Source of the DNA: M3007 sp038249605 | GTDB taxonomy: Bacteria; Bacteroidota; Bacteroidia; Chitinophagales; Saprospiraceae | Reading direction: 5' to 3' | Length of the DNA: 39,779 nucleotides | NCBI GenBank assembly: GCA_038249605.1 | Contig: JBBSDH010000009.1 | Span: 1 to 39,779 of the forward strand | Part shown: positions 1 to 8,239 of the stretch, piece after piece | How positions within the stretch are numbered: the first letter of the stretch is position 1 | Layout of the letters: each line of letters begins with the position of its first letter | The notes under the pieces: generated by a model | The model's database searches: none | Told to the model about the DNA's origin: nothing | What the model saw: only the letters and a program-made list of their open reading frames with translations | Position numbers and translations under genes: made by a program

Positions 1-852
1 GCTTTCCGACTTTTCAAAAAAATCCTGGAGTCGAAATACGGCGTGGAAGAAGCCCGTAAACGTATTTATGCCACAACAGACAGTCAACGCGGCGCCCTCA
101 AAACACTCGCCACCCAGGAAGGTTATGAAACCTTTGTAGTACCCGATGATGTGGGCGGACGGTTTTCTGTGCTTACACCTGTAGGACTGCTGCCCGTCGC
201 CGTGGCAGGCATAGATACCGGAGAAATGCTGCGTGGCGCCGCCGACGCAAGGGCCCGTTACAAAACCGCTCCTTTTGAAAACAACGACGTGTTGCAATAT
301 GTCGCCGCACGCAATATCCTCTTGCGCAAAGGAAAAGAGATCGAATTGATGGTGAATTACGAGCCGCGCCTCCATTACGTGGCAGAATGGTGGAAACAAC
401 TTTTTGGCGAAAGTGAGGGCAAAGACGGGAAAGGCATTTTCCCTGCCAGCGTCGACTTTACATCCGACCTGCACTCCATGGGTCAATACATCCAGGATGG
501 TCGTCGCCACCTTTTCGAAACTGTACTGGAGCTCAACAACCCTGGCGCGGAAATCATGATTGAAAAGGAAGCAGCCGACCTCGACGGACTCAATTACCTT
601 GCAGGATGTACCATGGACGAAGTGAACAAAAAAGCCGCGGAAGGAACCCGACTGGCCCACCTTGAGGGCGGTGTGCCCAACCTTTCATTGCGCATCCCGG
701 CTGCAACGCCCTACCACCTTGGCGGGTTGTTCTACTTTTTTGAAAAAGCATGCGCCATCAGCGGTTACCTGCTGGGCGTCAATCCTTTTGACCAGCCAGG
801 CGTAGAGGCTTACAAAAAGAACATGTTCAGGTTGTTGGGGAAAAAATCCTGA
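1..852 (+). CDS. pgi: Glucose-6-phosphate isomerase, 3' part (5' end outside window)
   Basis: Interconverts glucose 6-phosphate and fructose 6-phosphate in glycolysis and gluconeogenesis (cytosol). The frame is open from base 1, so the gene is cut by the window edge; 283 residues are present of about 445-450 usual for the Firmicutes/Bacteroidota-type enzyme. The PGI signature is visible (DVGGRFSVLTPVGLLP, just after the first 60 residues), followed by the AGID and GAADA stretch and, near the C-terminus, NPFDQPGVEAYK, which carries the conserved active-site lysine region. A GTG at 43 could be mistaken for a start, but the residues before it (FKKILESKYG) continue the family alignment, so it is internal. 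It converges on the thiolase gene, and a long hairpin separates the two. Confidence 0.95.
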   Translation, partial: AFRLFKKILESKYGVEEARKRIYATTDSQRGALKTLATQEGYETFVVPDDVGGRFSVLTPVGLLPVAVAGIDTGEMLRGAADARARYKTAPFENNDVLQYVAARNILLRKGKEIELMVNYEPRLHYVAEWWKQLFGESEGKDGKGIFPASVDFTSDLHSMGQYIQDGRRHLFETVLELNNPGAEIMIEKEAADLDGLNYLAGCTMDEVNKKAAEGTRLAHLEGGVPNLSLRIPAATPYHLGGLFYFFEKACAISGYLLGVNPFDQPGVEAYKKNMFRLLGKKS

Positions 853-925
853 TGTTGCAAAGCAGGGAAACAAAAAAACCAGACGGCTACCCGTCTGTTT
901 TTTTGTTTCCCTGCTTTGCAACATC
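851..925. terminator. Long bidirectional hairpin between pgi and the thiolase gene
   Basis: Arms at 851-886 and 891-925 are complementary over 35 base pairs with a single extra C in the left arm and a 4-base loop (CTAC). Each arm contains a run of seven A or seven T, so a T-rich tract follows the GC-rich tip on both strands. It lies between two convergent genes and begins inside the pgi stop codon, which fits a shared intrinsic terminator. Confidence 0.85.
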
Positions 926-930
926 CTTGT

Positions 931-2109
931 TTAAAGGCGTTCGATGATGATGGCTGTAGCGCCGCCGCCACCGTTGCATATGGCTGCGAGGCCGAACTGA
1001 GCATCTTTTTGCTGCAAAATGTTGTTGAGTGTTGCTACGATACGCGAGCCCGAAGAGCCCAGTGGGTGACCAATGGCTACGCCGCCGCCGAAGATGTTCG
1101 TACGGTCGTGTGAGATGCCCATCACCTGTTCGAAAGCCATGGCCACAACGGCGAATGCTTCGTTCACTTCAAAATAGTCGATGTTGGACACATCCAAGCC
1201 TGCCATTTTCAAAGCCTTTGGCGCTGCAATGGTGGGCGAAGTGGTGAACCATTCGGGCGCCTGTTCGGCATCGGCGAAACCGCGGATTTTGGCCAATGGT
1301 TTCAGTCCGTAACGCTGAACTGCTTCAGCGCTGGCAAGAACAAGAGCAGATGCGCCGTCGTTGATGGTGCTGGCGTTGGCAGCGGTAACCGTGCCATCGG
1401 GGGTAAAGGCAGGACGGAGGCCAGGGATTTTATCAAACTGCACTTTTTTGTATTCTTCATCTTCCGAAACCAAAATCGGATCGCCTTTTTTTTGTGGGAT
1501 ACTCACCGGAATGATTTCATCTTTAAACCAGCCCTGGCTGGTAGCTTCAGCTGCACGTTGGTAGGACTCGACGGCAAAAGCGTCCTGAGCTTCGCGGCTG
1601 ATGTTGTATTTGGCAGCGGTCGCATCGGCGCAAACGCCCATAGCCTTCTGGTTGTACACATCGGTCAAACCGTCTTTAGCCAAACCATCTACCAACTCAC
1701 CGTTGCCGTATTTGTAACCCCAGCGGGCGTTGGGCATGTAATATGGAATCTGCGACATGTTTTCCATACCACCAGCCACTACAATGTCGTTGATGCCGAG
1801 CATGATGCTTTGAGCGCCGAGGGTAATGGCTTTCATACCCGATGCGCAAACCTTGTTGATGGTGGTGCAGGGAATGTTGTCGGGCAATCCTGCATAACGG
1901 GCGGCCTGTCGGGCGGGCGCCTGTCCGAGGTTGGCGCTCACGACGTTGCCCATCAACACTTCGTTCACGTGATCAACACTGATGCCGGCACGTTCGAGGG
2001 CACCGCGTATGGCTGAAGCACCGAGGTGGGTGGCGCCAATACCGGAAAGCACACCGCCGAAACTGCCGATGGGGGTTCGAACTGCGGATACGATGAAGAC
2101 TTCTTTCAT
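931..2109 (-). CDS. Acetyl-CoA C-acetyltransferase (thiolase)
   Basis: Biosynthetic/degradative thiolase of 392 residues, the usual length. It condenses two acetyl-CoA to acetoacetyl-CoA or runs in reverse. The catalytic residues are visible: nucleophile Cys88 in NKVCASGMKAI, His348 in GGGVAIGHPLGSSG, and Cys378 in AICNGGGGA near the C-terminus; the NEAFAV motif is also present. ATG start with a TAnnTTTG element about 65 bases upstream. Together with the acetoacetate-CoA ligase elsewhere in the window it could turn acetoacetate into acetyl-CoA. Chain-length preference (acetoacetyl-CoA versus longer 3-ketoacyl-CoA) cannot be read with certainty, although the length and motifs favour the short-chain type. 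Confidence 0.95.
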   Translation of the reverse strand: MKEVFIVSAVRTPIGSFGGVLSGIGATHLGASAIRGALERAGISVDHVNEVLMGNVVSANLGQAPARQAARYAGLPDNIPCTTINKVCASGMKAITLGAQSIMLGINDIVVAGGMENMSQIPYYMPNARWGYKYGNGELVDGLAKDGLTDVYNQKAMGVCADATAAKYNISREAQDAFAVESYQRAAEATSQGWFKDEIIPVSIPQKKGDPILVSEDEEYKKVQFDKIPGLRPAFTPDGTVTAANASTINDGASALVLASAEAVQRYGLKPLAKIRGFADAEQAPEWFTTSPTIAAPKALKMAGLDVSNIDYFEVNEAFAVVAMAFEQVMGISHDRTNIFGGGVAIGHPLGSSGSRIVATLNNILQQKDAQFGLAAICNGGGGATAIIIERL

Positions 2110-2173
2110 GGAGTGGTGGTGTTTGGTCGTTTACAGCATTAAACGTTTGGATGGCACTGAGAGAAGCGCGGCG

Positions 2174-2181
2174 CAAAAATA
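2174..2181 (-). promoter_or_regulatory. -7 element for the thiolase gene
   Basis: Minus-strand TATTTTTG matches the Bacteroidota TAnnTTTG element. A TTTG lies 25 bases further upstream, slightly longer than usual spacing, so the -33 assignment is weak. Confidence 0.5.
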
Positions 2182-2317
2182 CACCCAATTTTCCCATCTG
2201 TGATTCCAAACCTTATTTTGTTGAGACGCAATACCGTAAAGTTTTGTTTTTATCAAAAAAATATAACCCTTTTTTATTTTGAATTTAGGAATGTTATAAA
2301 ATACTTAATTGCGCATT

Positions 2318-2348
2318 TTGCGCCTACCTGAAATTTTGTATATCTTTG
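2318..2348 (+). promoter_or_regulatory. Promoter of the rhodanese-like gene
   Basis: TTG (2318-2320), a 20-base spacer and TATCTTTG (2341-2348) match the Bacteroidota -33/-7 consensus. Because this overlaps codons of the longer in-frame ORF beginning at 2309, the true start must be the later ATG at 2396. Confidence 0.7.
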
Positions 2349-2395
2349 TAGCTGTAATTAACAATTATTATTTGCCTGATAAATTTTTGAGCACT

Positions 2396-2725
2396 ATGAC
2401 GGATTTAAAGCAACTTAGCCCCCGGGAAGCTTATGCCGCCTACATGATGGGTGGTGTTATGGTTGACGTACGTGAATCGGCTGAGCCACAGCAACAAACG
2501 CCGGACATCAAACGTCTGGTCAAGTTGCCATTCAGCGAATTGGACAAACGATTTGCCGAGTTACCACAAAATCAACCTGTTATGATCGTCTCTCGCGTAG
2601 GGGTAAAAAGCAAGGAAGCCGCTCGTTTCCTACTGGCCAATGGTTATTCTCAGGTATTTACCATTGACGGCGGCATCAATGCCTGGGAAGAGGAAGGTTT
2701 ACCGTTGCGCAATACAGCGCATTGA
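2396..2725 (+). CDS. Rhodanese-like domain protein lacking the catalytic cysteine
   Basis: A 109-residue single rhodanese fold: N-terminal LSPREAYAAYMMGGVMVDVRE matches the family's D-V-R motif, and the C-terminal IDGGINAWEEEGLPL is the typical final helix. Active rhodaneses have a cysteine beginning the loop C-x-x-G-x-R-S; here the loop reads SRVGVKS, so the nucleophile is Ser, and the whole protein contains no Cys. It is therefore probably not a sulfurtransferase; a binding or regulatory role is possible but unknown. The start at 2396 is chosen because a promoter covers the upstream in-frame codons. Monocistronic, with its own promoter and terminator. Confidence 0.9.
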   Translation: MTDLKQLSPREAYAAYMMGGVMVDVRESAEPQQQTPDIKRLVKLPFSELDKRFAELPQNQPVMIVSRVGVKSKEAARFLLANGYSQVFTIDGGINAWEEEGLPLRNTAH

Positions 2726-2743
2726 AACTAACTTGATGTGGCC

Positions 2744-2781
2744 AAAAGGCAAACAGACGATTCTTCTGTTTGCCTTTTTTT
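2744..2781 (+). terminator. Intrinsic terminator after the rhodanese-like gene
   Basis: Perfect 14-bp inverted repeat (2744-2757 and 2765-2778) with a 7-base loop, ending in a run of T. Confidence 0.9.
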
Positions 2782-2803
2782 ATTTGTTTTTGGCAAACAG
2801 CAT

Positions 2804-2837
2804 TTTGCCCAATTGCTACAAGCGTAGCTTACCTTTG
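2804..2837 (+). promoter_or_regulatory. Promoter of the histidine kinase gene
   Basis: TTTG at 2804-2807, a 22-base spacer and TACCTTTG at 2830-2837. It overlaps the first codons of the longer in-frame ORF (from 2770), supporting the ATG at 2857 as the real start. Confidence 0.65.
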
Positions 2838-2856
2838 CTTCAAACAGTCAAGCAAT

Positions 2857-4413
2857 ATGCTGCGAGCTTCAACCCTGGTATCACGCCCGTTTATGGTGGT
2901 TGCACTGCTTATGGCAGTGATTTTTTTTGCCGACGTATTTGTTTTTCGCGAAAGCAACCTCTCCTTTTTTTACCTGATTGCCGTCATTATCGGATTGTTT
3001 TTCAAAGAGCGCAACGACGTCATCCTAATTGGGATGATCTCAACAGCACTCACCATCGTAGCGGTATTCTTCCAACCGGCTACCGATTCGCCCGAGCAAA
3101 TGTTGTTTGCAAGGTTTGCCAGTACCGTAGCCATCTGGACTGCAGCATCGCTTGTTATAAAAATCCTGACACTTCGGATGGAGGAAAACATGCAGGATGA
3201 ACAATTTCACGCTCTTTTCCGGTTTGCCACCAACGGCATCATCATTGCCAACAGCCGTGGCGAAATTGTACGTATGAATCCCGCCGCAGAAAAATTGTTC
3301 GGTTACGACGATGGCGAATTACTTGGCAAACTGGTAGAACGACTTATACCACAAAGGCTGCACCGCATGCACGAACGCCACCGCAACGATTACAAATCGG
3401 ATCCCAAACCCAGGGCCATGGGCATCGGACTCGACTTGTATGCCGTGAAAAAAGACGGCAGCGAATTCCCCATTGAGGTGAGCCTGAGTCCATTCAAAAC
3501 CATGCAGGGCGAATTCGTGATGGCTTTTGTCATCGACAATACCATCCGCAAGGAACATGAACAACGCATCGTGCGCCAAAACCAAAAACTTGAACAACTT
3601 GCCGGCGACCTTCAAAGCCTCAACGAAGGACTGGAGGAAAAAATCCGGGAACGCACCAGGGCGCTTGAACAAACCAAAAACGACCTGGCTGATGCGCTGG
3701 AAGCAGAACGCGAACTGGGCGAATTGAAAAGCCGCTTTGTTTCCATGGCATCGCACGAATTCCGTACCCCCCTAAGCACCGTGCTTTCAAGCGCTGCTTT
3801 GGTCAATTCCTATGCCGATCGACAGGACTTCGAAAACATTCGGAAACACGCTACAAAAATAAAAACAGCCGTAAACAACCTAAATACCATATTGACCGAA
3901 TTTTTGTCGCTCGGCAAACTTGAAGAAGGCAAAACAGTGCCGGTTGTACAACAAATGAACCTTAAGGCAGCAGTTGAAGAAGTAGCCTCCGAACTCAAAC
4001 CTTTGTTGAAACTCGGGCAAACTTTTGAATACACACACCAAGGAGCGGAAATGGTGTACCTCGACCCGGGACTGATGAAACACAGTTTGATCAATCTGTT
4101 TTCAAATGCCATTAAATATTCGCCGGAATATGCACCCATCAAGGTAGAAACTGTGGTAGCCAAGCGTCACGTTTCCGTACGCATCCACGACAAAGGCATG
4201 GGCATTCCGGAGGCCGATCAAAAACACCTATTCAGCCGATTCTTTCGGGCTACCAATGCCGTCAACATCCAGGGCACCGGACTTGGGCTCTACATCGTTA
4301 AACGGTATGTGGAACTGATGAACGGAGAAATCAGCTTCGAAAGCCGTGAAGGCGAAGGAACCACCTTTTGGCTCAATTTTGAAACCCAGGATCCTGCCCC
4401 CGCTGATCAATAA
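2857..4413 (+). CDS. Membrane PAS-domain sensor histidine kinase (orphan)
   Basis: 518 residues. Four hydrophobic segments lie within residues 10-105, followed by a PAS domain (about 115-225, with GIIIANSRGEIVRMNPAAE and a C-terminal VMAFVIDNTIRKEHE), a coiled-coil linker (about 230-290), HisKA with the phospho-acceptor His300 in MASHEFRTPL, and a HATPase domain with N box (LINLFSNAIKYS), G1 (DKGMGIP) and G2 (GTGLGLYIVKRY). It should autophosphorylate on His300 and pass phosphate to a response regulator, but no regulator gene is nearby, so the partner and signal are unknown. It has no periplasmic sensor domain, so the signal may be sensed in the membrane or by PAS. The last 7 bases overlap hemE tail to tail. 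Confidence 0.93.
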   Translation: MLRASTLVSRPFMVVALLMAVIFFADVFVFRESNLSFFYLIAVIIGLFFKERNDVILIGMISTALTIVAVFFQPATDSPEQMLFARFASTVAIWTAASLVIKILTLRMEENMQDEQFHALFRFATNGIIIANSRGEIVRMNPAAEKLFGYDDGELLGKLVERLIPQRLHRMHERHRNDYKSDPKPRAMGIGLDLYAVKKDGSEFPIEVSLSPFKTMQGEFVMAFVIDNTIRKEHEQRIVRQNQKLEQLAGDLQSLNEGLEEKIRERTRALEQTKNDLADALEAERELGELKSRFVSMASHEFRTPLSTVLSSAALVNSYADRQDFENIRKHATKIKTAVNNLNTILTEFLSLGKLEEGKTVPVVQQMNLKAAVEEVASELKPLLKLGQTFEYTHQGAEMVYLDPGLMKHSLINLFSNAIKYSPEYAPIKVETVVAKRHVSVRIHDKGMGIPEADQKHLFSRFFRATNAVNIQGTGLGLYIVKRYVELMNGEISFESREGEGTTFWLNFETQDPAPADQ

Positions 4414-5438
4414 CTGTAGCTTTTTACGGCGTTCACAAATGCTTTTACGCCGCCGAGCGGCGTATCGGGGTACACGCCGTGTCCAAGATTGACGATGTGT
4501 TTGCCTGGACCAAACTGGCGGATCATTTCCTGTACACCGGTCTCGATGCTGTGTGCTGAACCATACAACGCACAAGGGTCGAAATTGCCCTGCATGACCA
4601 TGTTTTCTCCCAGCCTGGCACGTGCAAAAGCCGGTGGTATGTTCCAGTCAAGCCCAACCACTTGACAGGGCAGTTCGGCCAGATCTTCCAACGCAAACCA
4701 GGCGCCTTTGGCAAAAACCGTTTTGGGTACGCCCTGCACGCCAGTACATATTTGTTGCAGGTAAGGCACGGCAAAAATACGGTATTGTTCGGGCGTGAGC
4801 TCTCCGGCCCAGGAGTCGAACACCTGGATGAGTTGTGCACCCGCTTCAACCTGCAGACGTAAGTATTTTATCGTAGTATCGGTTATTTTTTGCAACAAAG
4901 CATGTGCAGCTTCGGGGTTGGTATACAAGAAGCGGCGCGCTTCGGAAAACGTTTTACTTCCTCCTCCTTCCACCATGTAGGCAAGCAACGTCCAGGGCGC
5001 ACCGGCAAATCCTATGAGCGGAACACGTCCGTTGAGCATGCTTCGCGTAATTCTCAGCGATTCGTAAACGTATTCGAGTTTTTGCGCCGCATCATCTCCT
5101 GAAATAAGTGCATCCACATCGTGTTGACTGCGTATTACCACCGGGAATTTCGGCCCTTTACTTTCGATCATTTCGTAGTCGAGCCCCATGGCTTCGGGCA
5201 CCACAAGGATGTCTGAAAAAATGATGGCAGCATCCACGCCGAGTTCATCCACAGGCTGCAAGGTTGCTTCAGCAGCCGCTTCAGGTGTTTTTACAAAGGC
5301 TTTAAAATCGGGAAACCTCGAGCGTAACGCCCTGTATTGTGGTAAAATACGACCAGCCTGGCGCATGAGCCATACGGGAGGACGTTCGGTAGGTTCGCCG
5401 GCAGCGGCGCGGAGGAAAAGGTGTTCGGTGTTTTGCAT
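4407..5438 (-). CDS. hemE: Uroporphyrinogen decarboxylase
   Basis: Removes four carboxyl groups from uroporphyrinogen III to give coproporphyrinogen III in haem synthesis (cytosol). 343 residues, the normal length. The N-terminal signature is visible as PPVWLMRQAGRILPQYRALR (usual form R-Q-A-G-R-Y-L-P-E-Y, here with Ile for the first Tyr), then DAAIIFSDILVVPEAMG, GFAGAPWTLLAYMVEGGGSKTF and the C-terminal VNLGHGVYPDTPLGGVKAFV. It stands alone as a haem gene here. Its stop codon lies inside the 3' end of the convergent histidine kinase gene (7-bp overlap), leaving no room for a separate terminator. Confidence 0.97.
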   Translation of the reverse strand: MQNTEHLFLRAAAGEPTERPPVWLMRQAGRILPQYRALRSRFPDFKAFVKTPEAAAEATLQPVDELGVDAAIIFSDILVVPEAMGLDYEMIESKGPKFPVVIRSQHDVDALISGDDAAQKLEYVYESLRITRSMLNGRVPLIGFAGAPWTLLAYMVEGGGSKTFSEARRFLYTNPEAAHALLQKITDTTIKYLRLQVEAGAQLIQVFDSWAGELTPEQYRIFAVPYLQQICTGVQGVPKTVFAKGAWFALEDLAELPCQVVGLDWNIPPAFARARLGENMVMQGNFDPCALYGSAHSIETGVQEMIRQFGPGKHIVNLGHGVYPDTPLGGVKAFVNAVKSYSY

Positions 5439-5454
5439 TCGTCGTATTTACGCG

Positions 5455-5462
5455 CAAAGGTA
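5455..5462 (-). promoter_or_regulatory. -7 element for hemE
   Basis: Minus-strand TACCTTTG, 16 bases before the hemE ATG, implying a very short 5' untranslated region. A TTG lies 25 bases further upstream, so the -33 element is uncertain. Confidence 0.55.
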
Positions 5463-5518
5463 GACAGCAGATTTGCAAGGCGGGTTACAAGATGGCTTCC
5501 TGACTTAAAATTGACCAT

Positions 5519-6814
5519 TCATTTGAAATGGATGGCCTTTACAGGAGTAACACGGGTAACGAGGTAAGAAGGCAGCAAGAGAAACAACATGGTAACAAAC
5601 AAAGTACCGCCGTTGATGAACAGCAAGGTGAGCCATTCCACTTTTACGGGCGCATAAGCCAGGTAATAATCGGCTTCGTTGAGCCGAATAAATCTGAAAG
5701 TATGCTGAAGCCAGCAAAAACCAAGCCCGAACAAATTGCCCCAAAACATGCCCCAAAGTGTAATAAGCGAGGCGTGGTAGAGGAAAATTTTGCGGATGCC
5801 GGTGTTGTTTTCACCCAATGCCTTCAGAATACCGATCATGTTGCTTCTTTCGAGTACCAAAACCAACAGCGCAGTAATCATGTTGATCACCGCCACCAAC
5901 AACATGAGCCCAAGAATCACCACCTCGTTGTAATCCTGAAGTTGAAGCCATTCAAAAATAGCAGGAAAACGCTCCCTGATGGTAGCGGACAACATATCTC
6001 CAGGTAGAATTTCTTCGTACATGTAGTCGTTGTAAACATCCAGGTCGCGGATGTCGTCGAGCCAGATTTCAAAACCTGCCACTTCATTTTCCTTCCAGCC
6101 CAGGAGGTTTTGCACCTGCCGTATGTCGCAAAAGGCAAATTTACGGTCGTATTCCTCCAGACCGGTTTTGTAAATGCCGCATACCTGAAAAAGTCGGCGC
6201 AGTTGTTCGCCTTCTTTAACAAAATGAACCACAAACTTATCACCCACCCCAACCTGTAGTCGGTCTGCCGTTTGTCGGCTAAGAACAATGTCGCGCGACG
6301 GCGCCGAGTCATTCAGAGCAATGTTCCTGCCTTCCAACAGGTAAGGTTTCATGTTTTCCCAGTCGTAATCTTTGCTGATGCCTTTCAGCAAAATCCCCTC
6401 CATGGCCGTTTTGGTGCGGATGATGCCGGGCTTGAGCGCGTACACCTGGATGTGCCGTATGCCTCCATGGGACTTTTGATACACGGTGCGTCCTGTGGCA
6501 TAACCAAAAATATGTTCTTCGACGGGATAGGTCAATGACCGGATCGTGTCCACCGACGGATAAAAAGGCTGGTCTATGGGTAGCGGTGTGGGTTCGGACA
6601 AGGCATAGACGGACGTAGCCAGGTGCAGATGCCCCCAGAATTCAAAGATTTTCCGGCTGATTTCGGTTTTAAACCCTGCGATCAATGCTGATGCAGCGAT
6701 CATCACTGCTACGCTGAGCGCAACTGCCGCAGTAGCAATGCGGATGATGAGGCGGGAAAAATTTTTCCCACCCGCTTGACCGATGCGGCGGGCTATAAAT
6801 AATGGCAGATTCAA
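5519..6814 (-). CDS. ABC transporter permease, LolC/LolE-MacB type (FtsX family)
   Basis: 431-residue inner-membrane protein: cytoplasmic N-terminus (LPLFIARRIGQAGGKNFSRLII), first membrane helix at about 28-48, a large periplasmic domain (about 50-285), then three membrane helices in the last 140 residues. This 1+3 arrangement with a MacB-like periplasmic core is that of LolC/E lipoprotein-releasing permeases and other FtsX-family exporters. No ATPase gene (LolD-like) is adjacent, so the substrate is not proven. The start is a TTG at 6812-6814: a stop codon lies five codons upstream in frame and a promoter is placed just before it, so no ATG alternative exists at the expected N-terminus. Confidence 0.88.
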   Translation of the reverse strand: MNLPLFIARRIGQAGGKNFSRLIIRIATAAVALSVAVMIAASALIAGFKTEISRKIFEFWGHLHLATSVYALSEPTPLPIDQPFYPSVDTIRSLTYPVEEHIFGYATGRTVYQKSHGGIRHIQVYALKPGIIRTKTAMEGILLKGISKDYDWENMKPYLLEGRNIALNDSAPSRDIVLSRQTADRLQVGVGDKFVVHFVKEGEQLRRLFQVCGIYKTGLEEYDRKFAFCDIRQVQNLLGWKENEVAGFEIWLDDIRDLDVYNDYMYEEILPGDMLSATIRERFPAIFEWLQLQDYNEVVILGLMLLVAVINMITALLVLVLERSNMIGILKALGENNTGIRKIFLYHASLITLWGMFWGNLFGLGFCWLQHTFRFIRLNEADYYLAYAPVKVEWLTLLFINGGTLFVTMLFLLLPSYLVTRVTPVKAIHFK

Positions 6815-6836
6815 TACAGAGGCGTTTTAGCAGGGG

Positions 6837-6866
6837 TAAAGGTAAAGCAACATCCTTTTTGGACAA
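6837..6866 (-). promoter_or_regulatory. Promoter of the LolC/E-type permease gene
   Basis: On the minus strand, TTG (6866-6864), a 19-base spacer and TACCTTTA (6844-6837), which has one mismatch to TAnnTTTG. It sits about 20 bases before the TTG start codon and supports that start. Confidence 0.5.
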
Positions 6867-6915
6867 CCCTTAATAAACTCTTTTGCAAGGTATGGAAAAT
6901 ACCCGCCCTAGCGTC

Positions 6916-6923
6916 TACTTTTG
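6916..6923 (+). promoter_or_regulatory. -7 element for tyrS
   Basis: TACTTTTG matches TAnnTTTG, 38 bases before the tyrS ATG. No TTG is found at the usual upstream spacing. Confidence 0.5.
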
Positions 6924-6961
6924 CAGCCGCTTAGCCCATTCAACAACAGCAAACAAGAATC

Positions 6962-8239
6962 ATGGATTTTTTATCCGAACTCCGCTGGCGCGGACTCATA
7001 CACGACACAACTCACGGACTCGAAGAACACCTGAAAACCGGAATCGTGCGCGCATACATTGGTTTTGACCCAACGGCTCCGTCGCTTACCATAGGTAACT
7101 ACGTGCAAATCATGCTGCTGCAATTCCTGCAGCGCTCAGGGCACCAGCCTTATGTGCTCATGGGCGGTGCTACTGGCCGCATTGGCGACCCGAGTTTTAA
7201 GGAGAAAGAACGCGACATGAAAACCGAGGAGGAGCTCGACCGCAACATCGCCCACCAGCGCATGCAGTTTGAGCAATTGATCGATTTTTCGCCTGGCAAA
7301 CTCAACCAGGCCCACATGGTGAACAACTACGACTTCTATGTCGGTATGAATGTGCTCGATTTCCTGCGCGACGTGGGCAAATACCTCACGGTGAACTACA
7401 TGATGTCGAAAGAAAGCGTCAAACGGCGCATCGAAGGCGAAACAGGCATTTCATTCACCGAGTTCAGCTACCAACTCATTCAGGGTTACGACTTTGTTAT
7501 GCTGCACCGTAAACATGGCATTACACTGCAAATGGGAGGCAGCGATCAATTCGGCAACATCACCGCAGGCATAGAACTGGCGCGTAAAATTGACGAGACC
7601 AAACTTTACGCCGTCACCACGCCCCTGCTCACCAAAGCCGACGGTACCAAATTCGGTAAAAGTGAAAAAGGCAACCTTTGGCTCGACCCAGTGCTTACCA
7701 CACCTTACGAGTTTTACCAGTTCTGGATCAATGCCGACGACCGCGACCTTGGCAAATTCCTGCGTTATTTTTCTTTCAAAAATCAGGAAGAAATCGAAGC
7801 TTTGGAAGCCAAACAAAACGTGCAGATCATTAAACGCATCTTTGCTGAGGAAATCACCGAACGTGTCCACGGTCGTGAAGCTTTTGAAATGGCCCAAAAC
7901 GTTTCCGAACTTCTTTTTGACCCCAAGGCGGGACCGGATACTTTGCACAAACTCGATGTGCCTACCCTCTCTATGGTTGCCGGTGAAATTCCATCGCCAA
8001 CGATGCCTAAAAACATGCTGGATGCTCCTTGCGACATCCTTGAATTTCTGAGTACCCATACCGGCATCCTCCCGAGCCGCACCGAAGCCAAAAAAGCCAT
8101 TCAGAACAATGCTTTATCCATCAACAAACTTAAAATCACGGACGTCAATGCGAAAGTGACATCCGGTCAGTTGTTGCACGGGCAGTTCATAATGGTTGAA
8201 AACGGGAAAAAGAACAAATACCTCGTTCAGTTTTCTTAA
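6962..8239 (+). CDS. tyrS: Tyrosyl-tRNA synthetase
   Basis: Charges tRNA-Tyr with tyrosine. 425 residues, the usual bacterial length. The Rossmann-fold catalytic domain begins with AYIGFDPTAPSLTIGNY; GGATGRIGDP follows, then the class I KMSKS-type loop as TKFGKS, and a C-terminal S4 RNA-binding domain (LPSRTEAKKAIQNNALSIN...). The HIGH motif is unusual: residues 43-46 are TIGN, so the first histidine (His45 in the Geobacillus enzyme) is Thr and the second is Asn. The catalytic Thr of DPT is kept (Thr38). The stop codon shares the bases TTAA with the stop of the convergent methyltransferase gene. Confidence 0.96.
   Translation: MDFLSELRWRGLIHDTTHGLEEHLKTGIVRAYIGFDPTAPSLTIGNYVQIMLLQFLQRSGHQPYVLMGGATGRIGDPSFKEKERDMKTEEELDRNIAHQRMQFEQLIDFSPGKLNQAHMVNNYDFYVGMNVLDFLRDVGKYLTVNYMMSKESVKRRIEGETGISFTEFSYQLIQGYDFVMLHRKHGITLQMGGSDQFGNITAGIELARKIDETKLYAVTTPLLTKADGTKFGKSEKGNLWLDPVLTTPYEFYQFWINADDRDLGKFLRYFSFKNQEEIEALEAKQNVQIIKRIFAEEITERVHGREAFEMAQNVSELLFDPKAGPDTLHKLDVPTLSMVAGEIPSPTMPKNMLDAPCDILEFLSTHTGILPSRTEAKKAIQNNALSINKLKITDVNAKVTSGQLLHGQFIMVENGKKNKYLVQFS

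Noticed and set aside
1492..2016. Plus-strand frame of 174 codons inside the thiolase gene
   Set aside because: Antisense shadow of a well-supported gene; no recognisable motif or promoter.
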